Positions 23,555-31,585 of a stretch of 39,699 nucleotides of DNA are shown here, piece after piece. The DNA lies in IMG/VR virus record IMGVR_UViG_3300031469_000006, positions 1-39,699 of that record; one strand, 5' to 3'. Both the position numbers and the translations under genes were made by a program. Source of the DNA: a virus. Positions within the stretch are counted from its first letter, which is position 1. The number at the start of each line of letters is the position of its first letter. Below the pieces are notes generated by a model, which was given only the letters and a program-made list of their open reading frames with translations, searched no databases and was not told the DNA's origin.

Positions 23555-23641
23555 GGTGGAATAGTCTCGTAATTGCAGCGAGGGTCGACTGTAAATCGAT
23601 TGCGTAATGCCTTGTTGATTCAAATCCGACTTCCACCACCA
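23555..23641 (+). tRNA. tRNA-Tyr (GTA)
   Basis: Acceptor arm GGTGGAA pairs with TTCCACC, then discriminator A and encoded CCA. The anticodon loop CTGTAAA gives GTA; stem GTCGA/TCGAT (one G-T pair). The long variable arm (TGCGTAATGCCTT) is right for bacterial tRNA-Tyr. Odd points: four bases between acceptor and D stems, a D loop (GTAATTGCAGC) without GG, and an A-C mismatch closing the T loop. It may be degenerate or simply diverged. Confidence 0.75.
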
Positions 23642-23648
23642 ACCTTTT

Positions 23649-23725
23649 CGGGGATTAGCGAAGCCTGGTATCGCGCTTGTTTTGGAGACAAGAGATCGCT
23701 GGTTCGAATCCAGCATCCCCGACCA
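23649..23725 (+). tRNA. tRNA-Pro (TGG)
   Basis: All arms are normal: acceptor CGGGGAT/ATCCCCG, D stem GCGA/TCGC, anticodon stem CTTGT/ACAAG with loop TTTGGAG (anticodon TGG), T arm GCTGG-TTCGAAT-CCAGC, A, CCA encoded. Seven bases after tRNA-Tyr, so probably cut from one transcript. Confidence 0.93.
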
Positions 23726-23730
23726 ATTTT

Positions 23731-23937
23731 ATGAATGAACTTTTTCCTCAATGGCAATGGCAAGGAACGCTAGAAAACTGGCTCGTTCTCCTTGCTTGGA
23801 TTGTTTGGTGGTCACTCATTATCATTGCATTCGTTTCGAAGTACTTTTATGGCGACGAAATGGATCGTAAACGTGTCAAAGATCATTTTATGAACGGGGA
23901 ATCAAGGTTCCAAAAGAGTGGGAATGAGGGGAAATGA
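23731..23937 (+). CDS. Small membrane protein, 68 aa
   Basis: Trp-rich N-terminus (LFPQWQWQGTLENW) followed by a membrane helix (LVLLAWIVWWSLIIIAFVSK) and a basic, soluble tail. One span. It starts six bases after the tRNA and ends overlapping the next gene (ATGATG), so expression is linked. No family recognised. Confidence 0.6.
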   Translation: MNELFPQWQWQGTLENWLVLLAWIVWWSLIIIAFVSKYFYGDEMDRKRVKDHFMNGESRFQKSGNEGK

Positions 23938-24326
23938 TGCTATTTCTTTTGTGCATGATCGTGCTATTCTGTGCGATCGGAATCTGCTTTTGCTTGCATT
24001 ACAAAGGTAAGAATCGTTCCGAACAATCTTTGCTAGAAAGGTACGCATCAAAGGCAAAATACAAGGATACTGTTACAGGCGTTGAAATTAACATGAAGTA
24101 CTTCATGTCGGAGAACGAATTTCGTATCAGATTCTCTTCCCTGACGAAGGATATTGCCGACGTCGAGATCGCAGTGTTCCTACAAATTTCGAAGCCAACC
24201 GTCCAAAGATGGAAAGATGGCGTTTCATGCGTTCATCCGTTCGGTCGTGAAACAATCATCGCATCCCTACCGTCGTTAAGGGACCAACTAGGTCTTGACC
24301 CTATTGAACATTACACTTTGCATTGA
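23934..24326 (+). CDS. Membrane-anchored helix-turn-helix-like protein, 130 aa
   Basis: Residues 1-22 are a membrane anchor (LFLLCMIVLFCAIGICFCL). The C-terminal half has DIADVEIAVFLQISKPTVQR then WKDGVSCVHPFGRETI, which fits a helix-turn-helix (AVFLQISKPTVQRW) as in Cro-type domains. An anchored DNA-binding protein next to the polymerase gene could tether replicating DNA or act as a membrane-bound regulator; not proven. The end overlaps the polymerase start by about 30 bases. Confidence 0.6.
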   Translation: MMLFLLCMIVLFCAIGICFCLHYKGKNRSEQSLLERYASKAKYKDTVTGVEINMKYFMSENEFRIRFSSLTKDIADVEIAVFLQISKPTVQRWKDGVSCVHPFGRETIIASLPSLRDQLGLDPIEHYTLH

Positions 24327-25548
24327 CAAGAACGTTCTTGGAACGTCAAGGCATTTTCTCATCCGCGATGGTAACTACTCGTGGTCTGTCAACGTACCCG
24401 ATGATTCTTGGTACCTCAACGGCTCGTTGAAGTTGATCGATAAATGCTTTGACTCAATTGCTCGTTTGAACGGATCGACGATCGACTTGACACCGCCCGA
24501 GGCATTTGCTAGGGCGATAAGTTCGTTCGTACTTCCGGGAGAAACGCCACCCTGGCGTTGGTGCATGCCACGTGCAATACACGAGAAGTTCTCGAGAAGA
24601 ATCATTGACGATGCATCAAGTATCCTAAAATCAATCCTGCAGAATTCTTCCAGACCGTCTCAGAGCAACGAAAAACCATCGATCATTGATTACCACCAGA
24701 ACATCTGGCTTGCAGGCAATCGTGTGCTCGGTGCCTTGAAAAAGGCGAAGTTGAACGTTGCGGAGTACGAACGCTTGATAACGTCGGGTGACGGCAACGT
24801 TGGTGCGAACAAGACGTTCAAACCCATCGCCGCGGGATACGCGAACGACATTCGTTACAATCGTTTCGGAACAAGAACGGGTCGGTTGACCGTCGAATCA
24901 GGTCCTCTGATACTCACCCTGAAGAAGGAACATCGTAAATCGCTGCTCGAATCGAGGTTCGAGGGTGGCAAGATAATCGAGCTCGATTTTGCAAGTCTCG
25001 AACCTCGTGTCATGTTGCACGAAGCAGGCAAGACATCGAATAGCGTCAACTTATACGGTGAGCTGAACGAACAATTGTTCGGTGGTCGGGGCGAGCAGAA
25101 CGTGATCAAACAAGCAGTGATCGCTCAATTGTACGGAATGGGCAAGAATACATTGCAGAAATTGCTCAATGTTCCGATGGAGACGATCGATACGTTCATG
25201 ACGGTGATCACGGATCACTTTGAAACCAAGAACTTGCTGAAACGCGTAAAGTCTGAGTTCTACGAAAAAGGTCACATCACGAACAAGTTCGGACGTCTCG
25301 TTGAGATCGAGGTACCGATCGACAGGATGTTCGTGAATTCGTGGAGCCAATCATCGGGTGCCGACGTTGCGATGCTGGGATTCGATCAGATGATCAAGTC
25401 ATTCGAAGGAAAACGTATCAAGCCATTGTATCTGATCGTGGATGCGATGCTCGTCGATTGTCACCCGTCAGAGAACGAGTTCGTGAAATCGTTGAGAAGC
25501 TTTGAGATTGCGGGAAACAAGTATCCCGTGAAAATCACAGAGTACTAA
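24295..25548 (+). CDS. Family A DNA polymerase core, 417 aa
   Basis: A short polymerase I-type enzyme: FGTRTGRLTV (191-200), motif A ELDFASLEPRVM with Asp231, motif B NVIKQAVIAQLYG with Lys272 and Tyr280, QSSGAD (352-357) and motif C LIVDAMLVD with Asp383. In motif C the usual HDE reads VDA, so the second acidic residue is missing. The first 130 residues are unassigned and no 3'-5' exonuclease motifs are seen, so proofreading must come from elsewhere. TTG starts at 24295 or 24304. The 3' end overlaps the opposite-strand gene by four bases. Confidence 0.8.
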   Translation: MTLLNITLCIDKNVLGTSRHFLIRDGNYSWSVNVPDDSWYLNGSLKLIDKCFDSIARLNGSTIDLTPPEAFARAISSFVLPGETPPWRWCMPRAIHEKFSRRIIDDASSILKSILQNSSRPSQSNEKPSIIDYHQNIWLAGNRVLGALKKAKLNVAEYERLITSGDGNVGANKTFKPIAAGYANDIRYNRFGTRTGRLTVESGPLILTLKKEHRKSLLESRFEGGKIIELDFASLEPRVMLHEAGKTSNSVNLYGELNEQLFGGRGEQNVIKQAVIAQLYGMGKNTLQKLLNVPMETIDTFMTVITDHFETKNLLKRVKSEFYEKGHITNKFGRLVEIEVPIDRMFVNSWSQSSGADVAMLGFDQMIKSFEGKRIKPLYLIVDAMLVDCHPSENEFVKSLRSFEIAGNKYPVKITEY

Positions 25549-26216
25549 GTAAAGAATTTTTTATCAAAGAAATTCGCGGATGCATCATCGAACATACGTT
25601 GAATTTTCATGAATTGCATTCCTCTTTTCAGAAGCTCAGACTCAAACAAAGAATGGTTTTGAACAAGCTTGTTGGTTGAAAGATCGTTACGCATGAAGTA
25701 TGCGTAATCTAGTTGAGGATTTGCTTGTTTTTCATGAACGATCGCATCATCAACATCAGGTGGTGTATCTGGGTCATCGACATTGTCAAGTTTTTTCTTT
25801 TCAATGTCGGGTCGTTGAAAGTAAATTTTCCAGACGTTCTTTGCTTGACTGCTGACCTTGAATCGATCAGGTATGAGTCCGCCCTCCCATGACATTGCAA
25901 TGTCGTAAATGAGCGGACCAAATCCCTTTTGTGCGGCGGATGCAATGACCTCACGAGCTCCCCAAGCGTTACCTTTTTTAGGATCTCTGACGGAAATTGT
26001 TGCTACGATTGATTTATCAAGCAGCGATGACAGATCATTTTCATCGTACGAAATGATCAACGATGGGTCGTACAACACGTACGTCGTTTGTTTCTCATGA
26101 TCAAGAACGTTCAACGCCAATAGACGACCACTTGCTTGATCGATTGATACCGCAGCTTCGATCAAAGTACTTCTGATGAAATTTTTAAGCAAGTGGTCGT
26201 TTTTCATCACGTCCAT
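25545..26216 (-). CDS. Capsid-targeting-like protein, GYGPL family, 223 aa
   Basis: Only large gene on the minus strand. From the ATG at 26207 it begins MKNDHLLKNFIRSTLIEAAV, the head-targeting-like segment with LIE as the cut. The body repeats the family order: LALNVLD, YVLYDPSLI, SIVATISVRDP, NAWGAREVIASAAQKGFGPL, IYDIAM, GGLIPDRFKVSSQAKNVWK, acidic region. Closest to the member at 19316. It ends in TAG and converges with the polymerase gene, leaving no room for a terminator between them. Confidence 0.65.
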   Translation of the reverse strand: MDVMKNDHLLKNFIRSTLIEAAVSIDQASGRLLALNVLDHEKQTTYVLYDPSLIISYDENDLSSLLDKSIVATISVRDPKKGNAWGAREVIASAAQKGFGPLIYDIAMSWEGGLIPDRFKVSSQAKNVWKIYFQRPDIEKKKLDNVDDPDTPPDVDDAIVHEKQANPQLDYAYFMRNDLSTNKLVQNHSLFESELLKRGMQFMKIQRMFDDASANFFDKKFFT

Positions 26217-26258
26217 AAATATGAACTTTTGAACGACATTGTGTAGGGTTTAATTCGT

Positions 26259-26870
26259 ATGAGTGAATTGACGCCCGAACAGATTGAAAAGAACTGGAAC
26301 ATGTACTGCTCGTTCCTGGACAAGCTTGGTGATCGAAGTGAGGTTGCAAAGAAACTCGTTGAAACGATCAGTGAAGTGCTTGCAACCGCACCTGCTTCAA
26401 GCAGAAAACACTATCACATGTGTTGCGTCGGAGGATTATGTGATCATAGTTTGAGAGTGCTTCGCAACGCATTAAAACTAAAAAAGACATTCAATTATGA
26501 TGTTCCTGATGAAAGTCTAATCATCGGGTGCTTATTTCATGATCTTGGTAAGACTTGTCACGTTAACGATGACGGAACATTGATTCCTTACTATCTTCCC
26601 AATGAGAGTGAGTGGCACAAAGAAAAGCTAGGTGAGCTTTATAAGATCAATGATAAGATCCCGTTTTTAGCATCACCTGATCGTACATTATGGCTATGTC
26701 AAAAATTTGGTTTGGTTCTTTCACATTCTGAATACTGTTCTTTAAGGTGCGCCGATGGGCAGTATACCGATGAAAATAAACCTTACAAGACGAAGGAACC
26801 GTTGCTGGCGACGATAGTTCATACCGCTGATTATTTGTCAATGCTTCAAGAAAAGGAGAACGAGAAGTGA
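26259..26870 (+). CDS. HD-domain phosphohydrolase, 203 aa
   Basis: HYHMCCVGGLCDHSLRVLRN, then CLFHDLGKTC and VHTADYLS give the H...HD...D metal ligands of HD hydrolases, which cleave phosphoesters of nucleotides or cyclic nucleotides. Such genes occur in many T4-like phages, probably adjusting nucleotide pools. Starts divergently from the minus-strand gene across 42 bases (26217-26258), where promoters for both must lie. It heads a chain of four genes joined by GTGA overlaps. Confidence 0.75.
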   Translation: MSELTPEQIEKNWNMYCSFLDKLGDRSEVAKKLVETISEVLATAPASSRKHYHMCCVGGLCDHSLRVLRNALKLKKTFNYDVPDESLIIGCLFHDLGKTCHVNDDGTLIPYYLPNESEWHKEKLGELYKINDKIPFLASPDRTLWLCQKFGLVLSHSEYCSLRCADGQYTDENKPYKTKEPLLATIVHTADYLSMLQEKENEK

Positions 26871-27034
26871 CAGTAACGATTCATCTTTATACGCAGTCGC
26901 AACCTATCATTCATGAATTCGTGGTGAACACGTATCAAAAAGGTGATCTTTTTTGCGTTCTTCTCGATGATGGTGAGGTTCAAAAGTTTCCGTTGCAACA
27001 TGTGTTTCGAATCGTTGAAAGGAATTCGAAGTGA
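26867..27034 (+). CDS. Small protein, 55 aa
   Basis: GTG start overlapping the HD gene stop (GTGA); ends overlapping the next gene the same way. VTIHLYTQSQPIIHEFVV then KGDLFCVLLDDGEVQKFP and LQHVFRIVE read as a five-strand small barrel; KGDLF...DDG is distantly like the PGD family. Function unknown. The junctions at both ends make it a real gene despite its size. Confidence 0.6.
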   Translation: MTVTIHLYTQSQPIIHEFVVNTYQKGDLFCVLLDDGEVQKFPLQHVFRIVERNSK

Positions 27035-27318
27035 TTGCAAATGTCGCGTTGGTGATCATGTTCATTGCAATGATCGTCATCATTGCACGAACCAGCCCTC
27101 GGAAACACCATATTCTTACTGAGATTTGGTGCGTAGGTAACTGGAGCAACTACTGGAACGTCAACAACAAGCTTGAACATGTGCCACGAGTGGGTTACAA
27201 GATCTTCGTGAACAACAAGAAGATGCACAAGCATTGCACGGTCGTTGAGGTTGAATTTTGCGTAGATGCGCCCCGTTACATGCCACGTGTAAGAATCAAG
27301 GTCGTGGAGGACAAGTGA
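27031..27318 (+). CDS. Membrane-anchored small protein, 95 aa
   Basis: An N-terminal membrane helix (VALVIMFIAMIVIIARTS) followed by a soluble domain of short strands (IWCVGNWSNYWNVNN, GYKIFVNNKKM, VVEVEFC, PRVRIKVVED). GTG start coupled to the previous gene, GTGA overlap with the next. No match recognised; membrane-linked protein of an early operon. Confidence 0.6.
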   Translation: MIANVALVIMFIAMIVIIARTSPRKHHILTEIWCVGNWSNYWNVNNKLEHVPRVGYKIFVNNKKMHKHCTVVEVEFCVDAPRYMPRVRIKVVEDK

Positions 27319-27449
27319 TCACTGAATTCTGGTCAGTTGCGAACCTCCTTGAGGGGTTGAAGATCTTTGGTTCTATTCTTGGCGTGTTTACAATACTTTT
27401 CCTTCTGGGAATATGGTTGCTTGAAGGTTCAAAAGACGACGCGTGGTAA
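27315..27449 (+). CDS. Tiny membrane protein, 44 aa
   Basis: GTG start overlapping the preceding stop. ITEFWSVANLLEGLKIFG then a membrane helix (SILGVFTILFLLGIWLLEG) and SKDDAW. Last of the four-gene GTGA chain beginning at 26259. Function unknown. Confidence 0.55.
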   Translation: MITEFWSVANLLEGLKIFGSILGVFTILFLLGIWLLEGSKDDAW

Positions 27450-27486
27450 AAAATAATCAACGTTGTTCTGTGAACATATTTAGTTC

Positions 27487-27738
27487 ATGAACAAAACGTT
27501 GCTTCGTAGGTTCGTTCGTGCTCTAGTCGAAGGTCAAACGGATCCACGGATTCCGACGCAATTGATGAGTCCGAAGGATGCGGCCGAGGACGATGATACG
27601 ATTGACCGCAAGATCGATGATCGTAAAGATGATCATGCCCTTGATGAATTCTCTTCCTGCGGCGGCGGAAGCATTGCAGGTTATTCCGGGCAGATGGGAA
27701 TCCCGTCCGTCAAAAAGAAGAGAAAGCCGAAGAAGTAA
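27487..27738 (+). CDS. Small acidic protein with capsid-targeting-like N-terminus, 83 aa
   Basis: MNKTLLRRFVRALVEGQ is a textbook example of the shared segment, with LVE then Gly as the likely cut. The remainder is Asp/Lys-rich and disordered (DDDTIDRKIDDRKDDH), ending EFSSCGGGSIAGYSGQMGIP and a basic tail (KKKRKPKK). The small size and lack of enzyme motifs recall T4 internal proteins, which are packed in the head and injected. It is in tandem with two further segment-bearing genes. Confidence 0.6.
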   Translation: MNKTLLRRFVRALVEGQTDPRIPTQLMSPKDAAEDDDTIDRKIDDRKDDHALDEFSSCGGGSIAGYSGQMGIPSVKKKRKPKK

Positions 27739-28463
27739 TGTCAACGTTGAACGATGTACGTTGGTTGATTCGTCGCATCCTAAGCGAACGAATCAGAAGC
27801 GATTCGGGTGATAAAAAGACGTTGAAGTTCAAAATGAACGAGTTCAAGAATCTTTCGACGTTGCAAGAATGTAATGACTACGCAGATTCACGTTTAAAGG
27901 TTCTTGGATGGGGAAGCTCAAGAAACGTTTACTTGTTGAGCTCGATCAAGGTGTTGAAAATTGCGAAGATGAAAAGTCACACGATATCAGGTGATGCGGG
28001 GGCTGGAATGGCTCAAAATCAAGCCGAGGTCGAAGTAAGCAAGAATCCTCGTTTGAAGAACGTCGTTGTCAAGGTGTACGATTCTGATCCTATTTTCAAA
28101 TGGATCATTTCTGATTTAGTTCATCAATTCGATGGTGATACACAAATGGCGAGAGCACTAAAAATTAGCGAACCGCCTGAAAAGGGAATGATTTCTAGAT
28201 CATTAGTTGACATCGAAATTTTGATCAAACGAATCACAAAGTACGACGAGGGAATCGACGAATTGATGGATTACGAGCCTCAAGATGTTGAAGCATTTTC
28301 AGAATTCATCGAAGGAATTCGTGATCTCGTTGATCGTGAAGATTTGCATCCAGGTGAATTCGATTCCGACCATTTTGGTAAGACTCGTGACGGGCGTGTC
28401 GTGTTGTACGATTACGGTGGAACGAGAAAAGTTATTAGAAAGTTCTACTATGTTGCTACGTGA
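27738..28463 (+). CDS. Kinase-like protein with capsid-targeting-like N-terminus, 241 aa
   Basis: Third kinase-like paralogue. The N-terminus reads MSTLNDVRWLIRRILSE. Gly-rich loop GWGSSRNVYLL and Lys in VLKIA at about 57-74, IISDLVHQ in the hinge position, and DGRVVLYDYGG near the end. The catalytic loop (FDSDHFGKT) lacks a clear HxD and has His where Asn is expected, as in the two paralogues near 8.1-9.5 kb. Starts on the last base of the previous stop and overlaps the next gene by 14 bases. Confidence 0.65.
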   Translation: MSTLNDVRWLIRRILSERIRSDSGDKKTLKFKMNEFKNLSTLQECNDYADSRLKVLGWGSSRNVYLLSSIKVLKIAKMKSHTISGDAGAGMAQNQAEVEVSKNPRLKNVVVKVYDSDPIFKWIISDLVHQFDGDTQMARALKISEPPEKGMISRSLVDIEILIKRITKYDEGIDELMDYEPQDVEAFSEFIEGIRDLVDREDLHPGEFDSDHFGKTRDGRVVLYDYGGTRKVIRKFYYVAT

Positions 28464-29277
28464 ATGCATTCGTTTGTTGGTTGTTGAGGGCATCGTTGAC
28501 GATGTGAAAAAAAAGTACGAAGATGAAATGGCTTCAATCGATATCATCGACAGACTTTCAAAAAATGACCCCTCCGGAAAGAACAAGTATCTGCGTTGGA
28601 TGGCGAAACAGATGTTCGGAAACAAATCTTCCGAACATCAATTGTACATGTTGACAAAAGCATTTCATGATCGTCCAGATGCATTTTCAAGTAAGGATAT
28701 CAATTCGTATAAAGATATTGAAGATCTTCGAAAAGAAGCATTGAAAATCTCACCTACAAAGAATTCAATCAAGCAAAAGACGAAGCAACGGGGTGCACCA
28801 TTGATCACCACGATCGGTAATTTTTCAGTGTACAGGATCGATACGCGGCAAGCGTGCATTATGTATGGGTCAGGTACGAAATGGTGCATTTCAATGGCTC
28901 ATAAAGATTCGCACTGGCGAGATCATAGTAAATCATCCGTCCTTTACCTTGTCGTGGATCGTTCGAATGGAAGAAAGATCATTGTTGAGTTACCGATTCT
29001 ATTCGTTGACAAGACTTTCGACGGGAAGTCAACGAAGAAAACGAATTTCAAAGTTTACGATGAAGTTGATGATGGTCATGATACAATTTCAGACGCTTTG
29101 AATGCCCCGTTGAATGACGAAGGACGCGAATCTACAATCAATCCCGACATTGAAAATGAGATCGTAAATGCGATCAAGAAAGACGCACCGAACTCTCCTT
29201 GGTACAAGATGACGGCTGGAATGATGTCACCCGAGGAGAAAAAAACGTTTCAAGCAATTGAGCCAACCGCCGATTAA
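28450..29277 (+). CDS. GTKWC-motif protein with capsid-targeting-like N-terminus, 275 aa
   Basis: Starts MLLRECIRLLVVEG, again the shared segment, cut predicted after VVE. A helical region follows (KKKYEDEMASIDIIDRL, NKYLRWMAKQMF), then a core with FSVYRIDTRQACIMYGSG, TKWCISM and VLYLVVDR. GTKWC with a downstream YLVV strand recurs in large-phage proteins without known function, as far as I recall. The C-terminus is polar. Probably an injected effector by analogy, activity unknown. Overlaps the kinase-like gene by 14 bases. Confidence 0.6.
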   Translation: MLLRECIRLLVVEGIVDDVKKKYEDEMASIDIIDRLSKNDPSGKNKYLRWMAKQMFGNKSSEHQLYMLTKAFHDRPDAFSSKDINSYKDIEDLRKEALKISPTKNSIKQKTKQRGAPLITTIGNFSVYRIDTRQACIMYGSGTKWCISMAHKDSHWRDHSKSSVLYLVVDRSNGRKIIVELPILFVDKTFDGKSTKKTNFKVYDEVDDGHDTISDALNAPLNDEGRESTINPDIENEIVNAIKKDAPNSPWYKMTAGMMSPEEKKTFQAIEPTAD

Positions 29278-29318
29278 CATGAAACATGTGCTCGATCTGT
29301 TAATACGATTTGAAGGTA

Positions 29319-30313
29319 ATGTCGGTTAAAGAAATCATCAAACGAGAGAAAAAAACATGTGTTGATTCTCGTGTGTGACAATGATGATTGTGGTACTGTA
29401 CATGAGTGTGAAAGGTATTCTTATCGTCATAAGAAACTTCATTTTGTAAACGTGAATGTTTTTTAAAGGAATTCAAGAATGGTGGAAAACTAAGAGCCTC
29501 AATTGAACGATCATGTATTAAAAACCACGGAGCTAAATCGCCACTTTCGGCAGGAACGGTTCAGCGTGAATTAATCAATGCGACGAAAGATCATTTTGCA
29601 CCTCTAAGAAATTATCTTGAACGAAAAGGTGTTAAAAACGTTTCACAATTACCCGATCATCTTGAAAAGTGAAGAAGACTTCGATTGAACGATACGGCGT
29701 TGATCATCCGTTTAAATCGATTCAAGTTCAAGAAAAGATCATGATGACGAATCAGGAGCTATTCGGCGTGGATCGATTCATGGGTTGCCCCGAATTTCTT
29801 GAAAAATCAAAGAAAACTAACAATGAAAATCTTGGTGTTGACTGGCCGATGCAAAGTGCAAAAATTCAAGCAAAAATCGATTATGATTTAGCTTCACAAC
29901 GTCGTCATGAAAACATGAAGACAAACGGAACCTACGGAAAATCAAGAATTGAAGATGAGGTTCATTCAAAACTTTGTAAAATTTTTGGAAATGACAATGT
30001 TAAACGTCAAATTGTGATGAATAAAGTTTGGTCAATTGATTTCTACGTTGAATCAATTGATACGTATTTTCAATACGACAGTTACTGGCATGGATACGAT
30101 GTAAATGGGAAATTAAGAGATTTGATCGAGGTTGCTGAGTTCAAGACAAAGCAAGATCGAACGATACACTATAAAATGTTGATTGATATCAAGCAAAAAA
30201 TTTGGTTCAATGAACGAGGAATGAATCTTGTACGTATAATTGGTGACGACTACAAGAATGAAAAATTTTGGTCACTTTTAAGAAAAGGCAAGGAAGAAGA
30301 AAATGGGAATTAA
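29319..30313 (+). pseudogene. EDxHD homing endonuclease, frame broken three times
   Basis: Relative of the endonuclease at 5768. The N-terminal Cys4 element (VCDNDDCGTVHEC, then KLHF) and the repeat SCIKNHGAKSPLS are in different frames: shifts occur at A7 (29349-29355, one A too many), at T4 (29442-29445, one T short) and at 29665-29668 (one A short). The rest (29669-30313) is open: SIERYGVDHPF, then the nuclease core WSIDFYVESIDTYFQYDSYW. All breaks are in homopolymers, so it may be intact in reality. It ends 11 bases inside the single-strand binding protein gene. Confidence 0.65.
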
Positions 30314-31232
30314 TCTAGCGGCAATTAAGGCGAAGATCGCTCAACTGAATGGTGACAACAAACGAGAGAATAGTTCGAACATTCAGTTTTGGAAACCGGC
30401 TGTTGGTGAGTACAAGATTCGATGCATGCATTGGCCCGACGGGGTTTGCAAAGAGGGGGAAGTTTTTGAAGAACGCTGGTTTTATTATGGAATTGGTCGT
30501 TCCGCCCTTCTTGCTCCCGATCAATTCGGTAATCCTGATCCGATCAAGGAACTTCGCATGAAGTTGTTTTCAAGCGGCACGCCTCGTGACAAGGAACAAG
30601 CAAAGAAGCTCTTTCCGAAGATGCGTTCCTATGCTCCGATCGTAGTTCTCGAGGGTCATGATGCTGACCCCGAAAAGGTGTTGGTTTACTCGTTCGGATC
30701 TGGAATCTACCAGAAGCTACTCGGGTACTTCATGAACGAGAAGGTTGGTGATTACTTCGATCCCTTTAATGGGTTCAACCTCGATGTGAAGGTCACCCAA
30801 GTGAAGAACAAGGAATTCCTTGACGTTAGCATCGAACTTGCAGCGTTGGACGGTCGATGTCCTTTGAATTCCGATCCGGAAAAGGTCAAGACGATCCTTG
30901 CTTCAATTCCAGACCTATCTAAGGTTTGGCAGGTGAAGGATTATGACCTCATTTCGAAGGATCTGGATGCATGGCTTGGAACGGCAGGACAGGCTGCGGC
31001 AACACCTTCAGTCGGAACCGTCAAGGAGGCCGTTGAATCAAAGAGTTCACTCGATGAGCTCGATGATCTCGTCGCTGAAGTGAAGGAAGAAAAGAAATCC
31101 GCTGCGAAGAAGGTTGAGAAGCCGGTTGCTGTAGCGAAGGCGGCGAAGAAGGAACCCGTTGTCGTTGATGATGAGGATTCCCCAGCGACGGATGATCTTG
31201 ACGCAGCGTTCAAAGATCTGATGGAAAGCTGA
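30303..31232 (+). CDS. Single-stranded DNA-binding protein, gp32-like, 309 aa
   Basis: Coats single-stranded DNA in replication and recombination. Evidence: N-terminal basic helix (LAAIKAKIAQLNGDNKRE), QFWKPAVGEYKIRCMHWPDG as the start of the OB-fold core with Cys/His residues, and a long flexible tail rich in Lys, Glu and Ala that ends in the acidic DDLDAAFKDLMES, the partner-binding tip typical of gp32. Its position before uvsX and helicase genes agrees. The start lies inside the end of the endonuclease gene. Confidence 0.75.
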   Translation: MGINLAAIKAKIAQLNGDNKRENSSNIQFWKPAVGEYKIRCMHWPDGVCKEGEVFEERWFYYGIGRSALLAPDQFGNPDPIKELRMKLFSSGTPRDKEQAKKLFPKMRSYAPIVVLEGHDADPEKVLVYSFGSGIYQKLLGYFMNEKVGDYFDPFNGFNLDVKVTQVKNKEFLDVSIELAALDGRCPLNSDPEKVKTILASIPDLSKVWQVKDYDLISKDLDAWLGTAGQAAATPSVGTVKEAVESKSSLDELDDLVAEVKEEKKSAAKKVEKPVAVAKAAKKEPVVVDDEDSPATDDLDAAFKDLMES

Positions 31233-31234
31233 GA

Positions 31235-31585
31235 ATGATGGGAACGGAATCCGACAGCATGCATTGGATCAATTTGAACGTTGGTGAACGAACCGCGGTG
31301 GAAGTTTTGCAGGATCCTCCCACATTGCATCTCGTTCCAGATGAACGTTCTGAAACATGCAAACGAGTTAACAAGAACGACAGCGAACGTTACAGGGCGA
31401 TTGTTTTGCTTCATAAGTACGCTTGTAACGAACCTGAAGTTCATGAATACCTCGTATCTGTCGGATTCCTTCCTAATCACAAGATTGACGAGGTCAGGAG
31501 AGCTAGAATCAAGTTCCTGCAAGCTGAACTTGACCGTGAAATGGGATGCTTGAACAACGTGGGAATTTCAAATGAAAATCGGTGA
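31235..31585 (+). CDS. Hypothetical protein sharing dUTPase N-terminal motif, 116 aa
   Basis: Unrecognised. Near the N-terminus GERTAVEVLQDPPTLH almost repeats GNRTAIEVLQEPPSFH from the N-terminal extension of the dUTPase at 35029. The rest is helical and charged (ERYRAIVLLHKYACNEPEVH, IDEVRRARIKFLQAELDR). The shared element may be a docking peptide for a common partner. It starts after the ssDNA-binding gene and overlaps the next small gene by 14 bases. Confidence 0.65.
   Translation: MMGTESDSMHWINLNVGERTAVEVLQDPPTLHLVPDERSETCKRVNKNDSERYRAIVLLHKYACNEPEVHEYLVSVGFLPNHKIDEVRRARIKFLQAELDREMGCLNNVGISNENR

Noticed and set aside
26214-26221. CATAAATA resembling the T4 late promoter TATAAATA
   Set aside because: One match, one base off, overlapping the start codon of the minus-strand gene, and not repeated before the structural genes.
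29371-29399. GTGTGT, 17 nt, TACTGT preceded by TGG, matching the promoter pattern
   Set aside because: It lies inside the broken endonuclease gene and no start codon is suitably placed; probably chance, though transcription towards the ssDNA-binding gene cannot be excluded.
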